The notes under the pieces are model-generated. The model did no database searches. It worked only from the letters and a program-made list of their open reading frames with translations, and was not told the origin of the DNA. A DNA stretch of 19,282 nucleotides from Rhizophlyctis rosea (lineage: Eukaryota > Chytridiomycota > Chytridiomycetes > Rhizophlyctidales > Rhizophlyctidaceae), in NCBI GenBank assembly GCA_027596075.1, contig JADGJC010000079.1, positions 127,073-146,354 of the forward strand. Direction: 5' to 3'. Position numbers and translations under genes: made by a program. Below are positions 7,839 to 17,257 of this stretch, in pieces (position 1 is the stretch's first letter; each line of letters opens with the position of its first letter).

Positions 7839-8545
7839 CTATTTGAGTTTAGCGATTGCGGCGTCGATTGCCTTCACATTTGCTTTGATGGCGTTCCAAG
7901 CTTCGGGGGAGAGTGCTATTCCTGTTTTGGTTTATGTGGATTAAGTATAAACATTGGGTGGGGCCGAATGAGTGGTTATAATTGGTGGAAGCTCCCTTTT
8001 TCTGATAATTTGATGACTGCCCGACGTGTAATGGAATTTACCTTTCTTTCCGGGTTTTTCGGTGTTGTCCTTTTTGTCGATGTAGACTGTTTCCGAGAGG
8101 GAGAGTAGTACGAATAAGGGATTGTGATTTTGAGACACAACTGGGCGTTCAGTCGTGGATACAAAGGGGGGTTGACTTACATTCTCGGATATTGATAAGC
8201 GTCATACTTTTGAACTGCGGAAGTTTGCGGGAAACGAGGTAAGTATGCGTTATGCTGGAATCTCCCCAAGATAACCTCCCACTTCAACACCGCTTCTCAA
8301 CTCGGGCCTCAACAATTTACACAACTCACCTTCTGTACACTCAACTTCTTCTTCCCGTCCAAACTGACCACGAACTCTCCCTCATCTGCACCTTTGCTGG
8401 ATTTCTGTTCAGTCTTGGCTTTCTTCTGCACAGGTTCATCCTCATCCTTTTCCGGGTCGGACGCGACGGGGTTGAAGTCCCCGTCGTCGTCGCTGTTGTC
8501 GATTGTGTCGGCGGAGAGGGCTTTGCGTTTTGTTTGTTTTGGCAT
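7839..8545 (-). CDS. SUB1: Transcriptional coactivator PC4/Sub1
   Basis: Four exons on the minus strand: 8545-8330, 8214-8181, 8086-8042 and 7921-7839, giving 125 residues. All introns are GT-AG (115, 94 and 120 bp) and the phases agree. The N-terminus is a Lys/Asp/Glu/Ser-rich tail (MPKQTKRKALS...), as in PC4, where it is phosphorylated. The C-terminal half is the PC4 single-stranded-DNA-binding domain: GEFVVSLDGKKKLSVQKFKS, then MTLINIREFYID, then KPGKKGIALSPEAWNAIK. These match the human PC4 motifs (RDFKG, IDIREYW, KPGRKGISL, PEQW). The protein bridges activators and RNA polymerase II and helps transcription restart and genome stability. It is convergent with the Hsp20-like gene and divergent from the LPMO-like gene. 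The 34- and 45-bp internal exons make it easy for gene finders to miss. Confidence 0.93.
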
Positions 8546-9417
8546 TGATGTGGGTGGGTTGGGGAACTTGGGGTGATGTTGAGGAGGAGGATGGAAGGTT
8601 TGAAAAGTGGAGAGAAGCTTGTGGTGGTCACTGCGCCCATGCTGCGCCAACATGTCCGATTCGTCTGGACGTTGTCGTCAAGGACCTCGAACCCAGACAC
8701 CCGCCCCAACAATGCAACATGACGAATCATGCAACGCCACAACCTCTATTTTCCCAATAAAGTATTCCTCTTGCCTTTCGAAGTAATACGTTACCGGATG
8801 GGAACAGCATGGGTCCTATTAGGTAGAGAATGTGAGGCATGATGGGTGGCGGTCGGAGGCGCGGCCCCGCAGCAGCCGCTCAAATGAATTTTTGGGAGAG
8901 AAAACGCGTCCTGCAAACGGAAGACACTCCGCCACTGTTATTGCTTGCCGCAGTGGGTGCACTTCAAAGCTTGGTACCCCGACCCTGCTGCGCAGTCTGC
9001 GCCAAGGACTGAAGAACGTCAGGTCTTGGCAGATTCTCGACAAATTTCATAGGCACTGAATATACTGGATACCATGAGAAGTTGGGGGGCCCAGGTCCGC
9101 CGTGACGGGGTCCGATTCTACATACATTGTGACAATTTGGGCATCGTATCCAATGTACGCTGACAAAACATGACTCCGTGGATGTAAAGGAACAGCACAT
9201 GTAAGGAAACCTTTGCTTGTTGGTGTCTCAGTTCATAGCGGCAATCAGGATCAGGTTCACAGCATCGTCCGCATCGACTACAGCATCTTCAAAACTATAT
9301 AAAAAGGACGCAAACAGTCCATCGTTACCAAGCACACACCACTCCCTATCCGCGAGTACCCTCCGTCCAAAACCCATCCGACAAGTAGCAGCCAACCACT
9401 ATCCGCACTCAACCAAC
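8546..9417. other. Intergenic region between divergent SUB1 and LPMO-like genes
   Basis: About 870 bp without a supported gene. The short open frames have no domain signal. It contains the promoter of SUB1 (minus) and the TATA-like box of the LPMO-like gene. Confidence 0.5.
9296..9305 (+). promoter_or_regulatory. TATA box of the LPMO-like gene
   Basis: TATATAAAAA about 113 bp upstream of the start codon at 9418, a good match to a fungal core promoter. Confidence 0.55.
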
Positions 9418-10285
9418 ATGCCCTCCCTCCTTCCTCTCACCCTCCTCCTCCTCCTCCCCCTCGTCACAGCCCACACCCGCCTAAGCGAACCCTCCACCCC
9501 TCTCCGCCCCATGGTCTCCACCGCCGGCGGCTACTGCCAATCCACCTACTGGGACACCGACGATTTTGGCCACTCCCCCTGCTGCGCAAAGAAAGACGCG
9601 GGCAACCCCTCAGCGACAACCTACCAACGCGGCCAATCCGTCGGCATGCAATGGAAGAGGATGAACCACGCTGCTGGGTTCGTGCAGTTGAGTGTTGCGA
9701 AATTTGAGAATTCGGATTCGATGGAGGAGTTTGCGGGGAATGTGTTTCATTTGAATTGTCATGTGAGTTTTTTTAGGAGAGCTGTGGTGATTTTTGTTGC
9801 AGTACATGTCGCACTTATCAAAATGTTGATTGTTTTTCTTTGCACCACAGGAACAAGGCTGCATGTCCGGCGAAGCCTGCCCCACTCTCACTGGCACAAC
9901 CCCCTGCAACGAACCCTTCGGCGGCGACAACGACTGCAGACCCTCCCTCTGTTCCCAATCCTTCACAATCCCCACCTGGCTCCCCGACGGCCAATACACC
10001 ATCCTCTGGACCTGGTTCGGTTCCGGCGGCTACGGCGGCGACAAGTACGCCGGCCAATCCGATTACAACCAGTGTTTGGACTTTACGGTTTCTGGGGGTG
10101 ATGAGTACAAGGCGAAGGCGAGCGGGTTTTGTCCAACTTTTAAGGGAGGGGATGTGCATACGAACGGGGATGGGAGTCAGTGCTTTTATCATGGGAGTGG
10201 GAATCAGGTTGGGATGTGTAAGGAGGCGCCGTGTGCGGGGAGTTACCAGGGTGGGAAGCCTGGTGGGTTCGGTGGGTGTTTTTAA
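9418..10285 (+). CDS. Secreted LPMO-like (chitin-binding type-4-like) protein with N-terminal histidine
   Basis: Exons 9418-9762 and 9851-10285 (intron 88 bp, GTGAGT...CAG, phase 0), 259 residues. The signal peptide of about 18 residues (MPSLLPLTLLLLLPLVTA) is followed directly by His19, so the mature protein would begin with His. This is the hallmark of copper lytic polysaccharide monooxygenases, which bind Cu with the N-terminal His and a second His. Candidate second ligand: His84 in MNHAAGFVQLS. The segment TIPTWLPDGQYTILWTWF (about 154-171) and the YNQCLDF stretch, whose Phe or Tyr could be the axial residue, are typical of this kind of fungal secreted domain. Many cysteines suggest disulfides, and the Gly-rich C-terminus ends GGFGGCF. 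Oxidative cleavage of chitin or another polysaccharide is the likely role. AA-family membership and substrate cannot be decided from sequence alone. Confidence 0.8.
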
Positions 10286-11142
10286 GATGGGTATTACGGA
10301 CACTTTTATTGATGTAGATGGAGGGTGGTTAGCAGTTTCGATGTACAGTTGCAGCAGCAGGCTTTTAGATAGTTGTCATATAGCACATTAAGTAGATTTA
10401 TGCAGGACTTTTGAGATGCAGTTCTCAAAAATGTAAAGCAAATGCGATAGCAGGAGTCTTTGCCCTTCTCTAGGAATGTCGCCATTAGAGTTTGGTCCAA
10501 TCCCAATGATGAAACGTGCGAGGGCGCTCGACGACCATGGATTGCAGAGGGTGCACGATATCTACACATGCGATTGCCGGAAGCCCGAAAACCATTTGTT
10601 GACCATACCTTGTGTGAACTGTTCTGTCGAGTAGGGCTAGCAGAGTTAGCAGGCGGAAAGGAAGAAATGAAGAGGGCGGAATAGGGGCTCGGTAGGAAGT
10701 AAAGCCGACTGCTCCGATATTTGGAGAGTTTCTGGCCCGGAAAATTTCAAGCCTGCGTTTTGTCGGAGGTGCGGGAGCCGCACGTTCATGGCGCCCAGCC
10801 GATCGATTGGTGGATCTGGGGTCGGACATGACCGCGCTTCGTGCTTCTGAACGCGAAAACCGGTCCCGTGGAAAATGGAGACTGGAGTAAGTGAAGTGCG
10901 TGCGTGCTGTTTGCCGGTATGGCATGTGAAAACCGGCATTGGTTCAGGTAAGAATACCAAATGAGCCCATAGCTAGAAACGTTTTGCGGAAAGGTTCCGC
11001 GCAGCAAACTTCAATATGCATTGTGGGAACCGACTGACGACAACTTCTATATTTACCGCACAACCTCTCCCCACCCCGTTGCCCCTTCGATCCTCAACCA
11101 AGTCTCCAACGATCCTCATCAAAAGTTCCCAACCCCTCAAAG
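10286..11142. other. Intergenic region upstream of the histidine phosphatase gene
   Basis: About 860 bp. No convincing coding, RNA or repeat signal. A weak TATA-like TATATTTA occurs at 11048-11055, about 95 bp before the next start codon. Confidence 0.45.
11048..11055 (+). promoter_or_regulatory. Weak TATA-like box of the phosphatase gene
   Basis: TATATTTA about 95 bp upstream of the ATG at 11143, at usual core-promoter distance. The match is imperfect. Confidence 0.3.
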
Positions 11143-12689
11143 ATGTTGGTCAAATCCCTCCTCGCCCTCAGCGTTCTCGCTCCCGCCGTCCTCGCCGCCG
11201 GTCAAAAGTGCGCTCCAGCAAACTACGGCAAACCTTCCTCCACGACTCATTCTGCTGGTTACGACATCCCTTCCACCCCTGCCCCCGGCGGGTACGAGAA
11301 GCCCTCTGCTCCTACCAGCACCGACAATGAGACCTGGACCACGATCACCGAGGGAGCGTCTGAAACGGCTACGGAGGGTACCTCATGGACGTACACTGGC
11401 GTTGAGGCTACCACGGATGTGGAAGCTACGTCCACCACTGATGTTGCGTCGTCGACCTCAACCAAGGATGCCTCTTCTACCGCTACGGCGATTGCTGAAC
11501 CTACTCCGGCTGCGTACCTTACCTACAGCACTGTGACGGGGTACTTCCTTCAGGATGATAACGCCACTGACCCTAATGCGGTTGATTACGTGTGTATTCA
11601 TGCAGTCATTCGTCCACATCACCAAACAATTGAACTGACTTCTTCAAACCCGCAGACCAAGGTCAACTATGGCTTGCTCAACCGTACCTATGACAGCGAC
11701 GCTGCATTTGACCCCAACGGTGAAAAGACCCAATGGCAACGCTTCGCTCACCATGTCAGTGAATTGAACAAGAATGCCGACGGGCACACATCTTATAAAG
11801 TGTTCTTGATGGCCCGTCATGGCGAGGGGTGGCATAACGCTGCTGAGAGTTATTATGGTACTCCTGCATGGAACGTAAGTGCCCCTTTTTGTCCCTACTG
11901 TCAAATGGCACGCACTTTCCACATCCATCTCTAACTCATACAACATACCAGTGCTACTGGGGAACCATCTCCGGCAACGGCACCGCAACTTGGGAAGACC
12001 CCTACCTCACCCCCGCCGGCGAATTTGAAGCCGTAAAAGCAAACACCTTCTGGCGCACTCAACTCTTCACCCAAAAACAACCCGCCCCAGAATCCTACTA
12101 CACCTCCCCTCTCAACCGCTGCACGGTCACCGCCAACATCACGTTCTCCGGATTGGGACTGAGCAACTTCCACCCCATCGTCAAGGAATTCCTCCGTGAG
12201 GGTATCTCGGACCGTACCTGCGACCACCGCTCAAGCAAAACCCACATCCGCGAAATGTTCCCGTACTTCCGTTTCGAGACCGGTTTCGCGGAATTGGATC
12301 CCTACTGGGACGGTGTGAAGTACGAAACGGGGGACGCTCAAGACTTGCGTAACAAAAACCTCCTACAAGATATCCTCTCCACCGACTCCAACACTTGGAT
12401 TTCCGTCACTGCGCATTCTGGGGAGATTGCTTCTCTTCTACGTGTGATGGGCCATAGGACGTTTAGGCTTGCGACTGGGCAGGCTATTCCGGTTTTGTTG
12501 AAAATTGTGAACAACTTGCCCAAGCCTCCCACCACTTCAATTCTTAGCTGGTCTTCGCCGGCGACTTGTACCGCGCCTCCGGTGACCAGTTTGGCGGGTA
12601 CTGGATGTGTGTGTGCTACTGCTGCTACGACGGCGACGACGACTACCGCTGCCGCTACTACTACCACCGTGACCATTACCACTATCTAA
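11143..12689 (+). CDS. Secreted histidine phosphatase superfamily protein (PMU1/phosphoglycerate-mutase-like)
   Basis: Exons 11143-11589, 11656-11874 and 11952-12689, 467 residues. Introns are 66 bp (GTGTGT...CAG) and 77 bp (GTAAGT...CAG), both phase 0. A signal peptide (MLVKSLLALSVLAPAVLAA) is followed by a Thr/Ser-rich region (about 35-125), likely O-glycosylated. The catalytic domain has the family RHG motif in LMARHGEGWHN (Arg203, His204, Gly205), a second phosphate-binding Arg in TSPLNRC (Arg278), and the second catalytic His in VTAHSGEI (His377). It resembles yeast Pmu1-type mutase-like phosphatases, which are intracellular; here the protein is predicted to be exported. A Thr-rich tail of about 45 residues ends the protein and shows no clear GPI-anchor signal. 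Intron 1 has no in-frame stop, so retaining it would add 22 residues. Substrate unknown. Confidence 0.88.
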
Positions 12690-12742
12690 GTTGTTTTCCC
12701 CTTCAAGCATGGTCTTATGGCGTCCAGGTTGATGCCGATAAG

Positions 12743-12748
12743 AATAAA
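12743..12748 (+). terminator. Possible poly(A) signal AATAAA of the phosphatase gene
   Basis: AATAAA 54 bp after the stop codon, followed by an A-rich stretch. Position fits a fungal 3' UTR. Confidence 0.35.
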
Positions 12749-13328
12749 AAGTTAGACAGAAAAACCATATATATTAGACAAGATGGAATACCCTCAATGT
12801 TTACGTTAGGAAATAGTAGATAGATTGGATAGAAGCTGCAATGTATCGGCTCGGTGGTTTTTGTTTCTATGGGTTGTGTGCGTTGAATAGAGAGATTGCT
12901 TGCCTTAGCCTTTTCTTTCATGGTCGCTCAAATTTGAGAATGGAATATCCGACACTTCTCCCTGCGGCGTTTCAGGACTTTAGGTTGCTTCTGTTGGCAC
13001 CAGGCCAGGTGGCACAGTGACCTCTTGAATGCATGCATGAATAGTATTCGGCGGGCGACGACTCAGATACCTGGAAGGACAGTAGCAACCACGGTTTCAC
13101 GAGTTAATTTTCCAAATCGGGACCACCAACTTTCCTCCGCGCTGTTCCTTCATGCCCTCTACAGAGTGCTCAGTTATGTATTTATCAGACTTGGTCTCAA
13201 ATGCGCACGAGCGCCAAAGGTGAAATGTACCGCAATGAGGTCCGGGGACAGGCAGCTACAGCCGCATAAAACTGCAAAACAGGATCCGGAGTTTCAAAAC
13301 CTCGTTCTCAGTGTTTTACAACCCAACC

Positions 13329-13336
13329 TATATAAG
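13329..13336 (+). promoter_or_regulatory. TATA box of the small secreted protein gene
   Basis: TATATAAG about 140 bp upstream of the start codon at 13469. Confidence 0.5.
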
Positions 13337-13468
13337 TGTGACCGACCATTCTTGTCTCCCTTCCCTCGCTCGCTCTCGAGTGCACCTATTGACTTTATTG
13401 CTGCAAGTGTGAATTCACCACCCATCACCCACCACACTTCAAAACACCAATCACCGACCATCATCAAC

Positions 13469-14014
13469 ATGCGCACTCACATTCTTCTCCTCGCGCTCAC
13501 CTCCCTCTTTGCCCTCGTTGCGGCGCAGACGCAGCCGGATGTCAATGATGGCGATGAAGTTGAAGTTGCTGGCGGCGTAAGTGTTACCCCGTTATTGTAT
13601 ACGACACAAATTGATTGTGGGGCAGCTCCTTACATCTTTTTGCGTGAAAAGAAGGGCTTCGGCTTCGGCTTCAACAACGGCAATAATGGCTTCAACAACA
13701 ACGACGGGTTTGGCAACAAAGGTGTACGTATGCACAATCACTAGTATTCTGCGATTATTCTGCATGATGTTTTTTTGCACTATATCTTCTTCCGTCACAT
13801 GCAACTGCGAAATACTAATTCCTCGATACTCCAATAGGCCGCCCATAACCGCTTCGGTCAGAAAACCAACACCAAGGCCGACAAGAAAACCGACCAGCAG
13901 TTCAGTACGGACAACATCAACTGGAACCGCAAGAACACCAAGAACGTTGGCGCCAACAACAACTTGAAAGCTGGGAACAACTTTGGGACCGGTTTCAAGG
14001 GCGGGAAGTGGTAG
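13469..14014 (+). CDS. Small secreted Asn/Gly/Lys-rich protein without cysteine, function unknown
   Basis: Exons 13469-13576, 13652-13723 and 13838-14014, 118 residues. The first acceptor is AAGAAG, so exon 2 may begin at 13655 and give 117. Intron 1 is GTAAGT...AAG and intron 2 is GTACGT...TAG, both phase 0. The signal peptide is MRTHILLLALTSLFALVAA, then an acidic stretch (DVNDGDEVEV), a Gly-Phe/Asn block (GFGFGFNNGNNGFNNN), a Lys/Thr/Gln-rich middle and an NNLKAGNNFGTGFKGGKW end. The exon 2 frame is supported by strong C-ending codons. An alternative splice pair (acceptor CAG at 13625) would give a Ser/Thr frame and looks less natural. There is no cysteine, so it is not a classic disulfide-rich effector. 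I do not recognise the family; a wall- or matrix-associated role is only a guess. Confidence 0.72.
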
Positions 14015-14663
14015 ATTAGTTGATGTGTTGGCAGCCGAAGGGGATTGGCAGGGTGTATGGAGGGTTTTATGCATTTGTATGTTATGAAGTGGGGATATGT
14101 CAATTTTATTCATTGGCACAGTGCTGATTTTGTGATCCGAGATGATGTCCTGTCTTCGATGTTGGGGATTTTTGAGATTTGCTGTTTAAAAAACGTCTTT
14201 CATATCCAAGGCATGTCAGATCCAAGACACACGCGTTACAGGACATGGAGTTTTCAACATTTCCGAAAGACGATGTTCGTCTTTATTTAAGCAAGTCCAG
14301 TCATGAGCAGCAACTGCTGGATGGTCACACATCTTGCTCAGCCGTGTATTTGGCAAAGCCGTAAAATTCCGTCACGTCCTATGGCGTCTACTCTTTTTTC
14401 CATAATATATGAAAACAATCAACGACACTCAAATGCTTAAGAACATCGTTTCCAAATCGTGTAATGCAAATATCATAGTTATCACGAAAGTGACGAGTAG
14501 GACCCGCGCGCAATGGGCTTTACTACGGCTTGGGTATCACATGACAAGCCACAGTGTCAGCCACACAGCATGGGAGCAGTGGGTGGACTGGCGAGCGGCC
14601 AAGTCCACAGCAGCAAACATCTCATTGCACATCCTCTCTCTTGACTCGTCATCAATAATCAAG
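14015..14663. other. Intergenic region upstream of the eS25 gene
   Basis: About 650 bp with no supported gene. It contains one copy of the 9-mer TGGCACAGT (14114-14122) and should hold the ribosomal-protein promoter. No obvious TATA box near the ATG, as is common for ribosomal-protein genes. Confidence 0.45.
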
Positions 14664-15538
14664 ATGGTGAGTAGGGAGAGAACTGCTGAAGGACCGCATA
14701 GCGACGATGGATGGTCGAGCTTATGTGGGGGAACCTATTGTCGATTGAGATGGATGGAATACGGTGATGAAACTCGATGGATGGATGGATGGGTTGTGGT
14801 GGGAATGGCGGATGTTGGTCGGACGATTGGAAGATGGATGGTCGACAATTGCTGCGGACTGGAGCGGAGTGGTTGGAATATCGGGCAAGAAGAATGATAG
14901 CACTCGCTGGGAACGCCTGGAACAATCACGGACAGAATGAGATGCAGAAATGTTTTGCCAGAAACATGAATTGACACAGGGAATCCCATGTTTCTTTAGG
15001 CCAAGGCAGCGGCTCCAGCAAAGCCCTCTTCCAGCGGTGGAAAGAACAAGAAGAAGGTACGTTTGCAGTTGTTTAATCCTTCTCCCCGAGTGGAGAACTC
15101 ACCTGCATGTGTTGCGTTTGAGTAGAAGTGGTCCAAGGGAAAGGTCAAGGACAAGGCCAACAACGCCGTCGTCTTCGACAAGGCCACCCACGACAAGCTC
15201 CTTAAGGAAGTCCCCACCTACAAACTCGTTACCCCCTCCGTTCTCGTCGACCGTCTCCGTATCAACGGCTCCCTTGCCCGCGTTGCTATCCGCGAGCTCG
15301 AGGAGAAGGGTTTGATCCGTTTGGTCTCTGCTCACGGTTCCCAACTCATCTACACCCGCGCTACCAAGGTGAGGAGGAGATTTTCGATTTTTTGCTCGTT
15401 TGGGGAGCTACATGGCGGAACTGGGACTGATTGGACTCGGATTCAATTCTACAGGCTGAGGACGCACCGGCAGAGGCTGCCCCTGAGAAGAAGCAACCCA
15501 AGAAGAAGGCTGCTGCTGCTGAGGAGGACGACGAATAG
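14664..15538 (+). CDS. RPS25: 40S ribosomal protein eS25 (RPS25)
   Basis: Exons 14664-14666 (ATG only), 15000-15056, 15126-15368 and 15455-15538, 128 residues. Introns are 333, 69 and 86 bp, all GT-AG and phase 0. The spliced protein starts [20 protein letters not shown]. The eS25 core follows: [73 protein letters not shown]. eS25 sits in the head of the small ribosomal subunit near the mRNA exit and is needed for some IRES and repeat-associated translation. The last exon adds 27 residues ([20 protein letters not shown] then an acidic end) after the point where many fungal eS25 proteins stop. Codons are uniformly C-ending, as expected for high expression. The long first intron, directly after ATG, may carry regulatory sequence. 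Confidence 0.95.
14706..14846 (+). repeat. GATGGATGG-rich repeats in eS25 intron 1
   Basis: GATGGATGG or longer occurs at about 14706, 14751, 14776 and 14833. The 13-mer GATGGATGGTCGA occurs twice, and a perfect (GATG)4 lies at 14776-14791. The units are dispersed rather than one microsatellite. Confidence 0.6.
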
Positions 15539-16470
15539 GCTTGTAAACTTTGTTAATATCATTGCGGAAGCCATATGCCATTTTGACATGGTTGCGTTCG
15601 ATGTTGGGTGATCGTTAGACGGGAAAGTCGTTGATGGAAGACAGTCGGGCGGAAGGTGGAGATGGACGATGTGAATGAAGGACTTACTAGCACGTCAATG
15701 TGGATGACTGGAAAATTGTGTTTGTGATGGGAGTTGGTTTTCGGAAGTAGGATATGGGTGCAATGCATGGGACTGGAATTGGGATGGGCATTGTCGTTAA
15801 GGACCGCTGCTTGGGGGGGAGTGAAAGCGACCGAGGCTTTTTCGAGCTGCGTATCGTCGGGTTTTGGATTTACCGCTCAAGGCCACCGGTTGCGCCACTT
15901 CATGCGATGCCGACACGTCACCAATCACATTTCTCCCGACCATATACTCCCAAAATCATTAAGCTCTGTGTTAGCTTCTGGACTGTCCAGAGCAGGAGCA
16001 CAAAAGTTTCCGAATGCCATTCAGCTGCCATTCAGGGTATCCAAGTGCTGCTGCCACAAGACACATTGGGGACTACGTATGGCCGGAAAGTTGTGAGCTA
16101 ACTTTCAGTTTCAATACGATGGAAACCCAATGCAGATTCCTTGACTGATGCTCGCACACTGATATCAGGGCCATCGTTCCAGTGCATCTGCATGTCCCCA
16201 TATGGTCCATATTGCCCAGTGCTTGCTGTCAACCCTGCATCACTGACGGCCTGCATGCCCCAAATCCAATTGAGGAAGCCATTGCCGACCTCATTGCTTC
16301 AATGGTCTTCAATAAGCAAGGTGAGTTTGGGGACAGGGTCTTGAGACCTCACACTCGTCAATCATTTCCACTCCACCACCACCATCTCTATCAAACGACC
16401 ATCAATTCCAGTAAACAACAAATATTTACATAAATAGCTCTAATCATGCGCCAATCCTTCAGCAAATAAG
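15539..16470. other. Convergent intergenic region between eS25 and the RidA-family gene
   Basis: About 930 bp. It holds the 3' UTRs of the two converging genes. An open stretch at about 16182-16320 ends in a good GTGAGT donor but has no recognisable domain, so I do not call a gene. Confidence 0.45.
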
Positions 16471-17025
16471 TTAAGCCAAAACGACATCGGCCTCAATCTC
16501 CACCAACATCTCCTCGTCGATCAAAGCGGCAACACCGACCATGGCCATGGCAGGGCGGGTGGTGGTGAAGAGCTCACCGTGAGCACGGCCAGCGGGCTCC
16601 CAGTCACGCTTGATGTCAACGAGGTAGATACGGGTGCGGACAATGTCGGTGGGCTTGGCGCCGAGCTTCTCGATGGCGGCAGTGATGTTCGCGAGGGCTT
16701 GTTTGGTCTGTTGGGTGATAACGAGGTGAGCAAGGGAAAGGCATCAGGATTGTAATCAATGTGACTGATTATGTTGACAGATATGAAATTGATCAGGATT
16801 GACATACCTGGGCATAGACATCACCCTTGGCGACTTGGCCAGTGACGGGGTCAGTTCCGGTGGTACCTGAACGCGAGCGCTGCATTATTAGCCTACATGG
16901 GAACACCTGGAGCTTGGGGCATACATACCAGAAACGAAGATTTGGTTGCCGAACTTGACGGCACGGCAGTAGCCGAGGATGGGCTCCCACTTGCCGCCGG
17001 TAGAAAGGTCTTGACGAGCACTCAT
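16471..17025 (-). CDS. RidA/YjgF/YER057c/UK114-family protein
   Basis: Three exons on the minus strand: 17025-16929, 16866-16808 and 16707-16471, 130 residues, the usual size of the family. Introns are 62 bp (GTATGT...CAG) and 100 bp (GTATGT...CAG), with matching phases. Recognisable blocks: VKFGNQIFVSGTTGTDPVTG, a helix with TKQALANITAAIEKLGAKP, then DIVRTRIYLVDI, and a final LVEIEAD. RidA proteins form trimers and archetypes hydrolyse reactive enamine/imine intermediates. In archetypal RidA an Arg in a PARS-type motif is essential; here the aligned segment is RPAMAMVGVAAL, with Met where that Arg should be, as in several Rid subfamilies of unproven activity. The Glu of VEIEA is kept. No targeting peptide is seen, so it is probably cytosolic. 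Divergent from RCE1. Confidence 0.92.
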
Positions 17026-17257
17026 TTTTGTTATGAGTTGGGAAATGTAAAGACGTCGGTTGGGAATGTCAATGAGGAGAAGTAGGAGAAGGGAGGGAAA
17101 CACCCGGGCCAGAAACCGGAAATTTATTGTGGGGTGCGGCTTGTGGCTTGTCCCGACATGCGGAATCGCTTTCCAACCGCGGAATCCATCAGCCGTTGAT
17201 GTCCATCGCCATCTTTCCCATACTTCCATCACCCTCGACTACTCGACCATCAACGAC
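17026..17257. promoter_or_regulatory. Shared 232-bp region between divergent RidA-family and RCE1 genes
   Basis: The two start codons face away from each other 232 bp apart, so the promoters must overlap or lie side by side. No clear TATA box is visible on either strand. Confidence 0.5.

Larger units (their letters stand above)
12690..13468. other. Intergenic region upstream of the small Asn/Gly-rich secreted protein
   Basis: About 780 bp without a supported gene. It holds the phosphatase 3' UTR, one copy of the recurring 9-mer TGGCACAGT (13010-13018), and a TATA-like box at 13329. Confidence 0.45.

Noticed and set aside
8680..8700. Minus-strand GGGTTCGAGGTCC, similar to a tRNA B box
   Set aside because: The bases around it do not form a T-stem, and no acceptor stem, D-arm or anticodon arm can be built.
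13581..13967. Alternative Ser/Thr-rich frame through exon 2 of the small secreted gene
   Set aside because: It is phase-compatible using acceptor 13625, but the Gly-Phe-Asn frame has C-ending codons and matches the composition of exon 3.
14764..14770. GTGATGA in eS25 intron 1 as a C box of an intronic C/D snoRNA
   Set aside because: No CTGA D box follows within a usual distance and no terminal stem is visible.
16182..16440. Possible exon ending at a GTGAGT donor (16321) with acceptor CAG near 16407 and a stop soon after
   Set aside because: Splice signals look acceptable, but the peptide has no known domain, no start-proximal support and overlaps a 3' intergenic region; RNA-seq would decide.
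17060..17257. In-frame upstream extension of RCE1 from 17060
   Set aside because: It would overlap the divergent promoter, has poor context and no family similarity; the ATG at 17258 gives the expected length.
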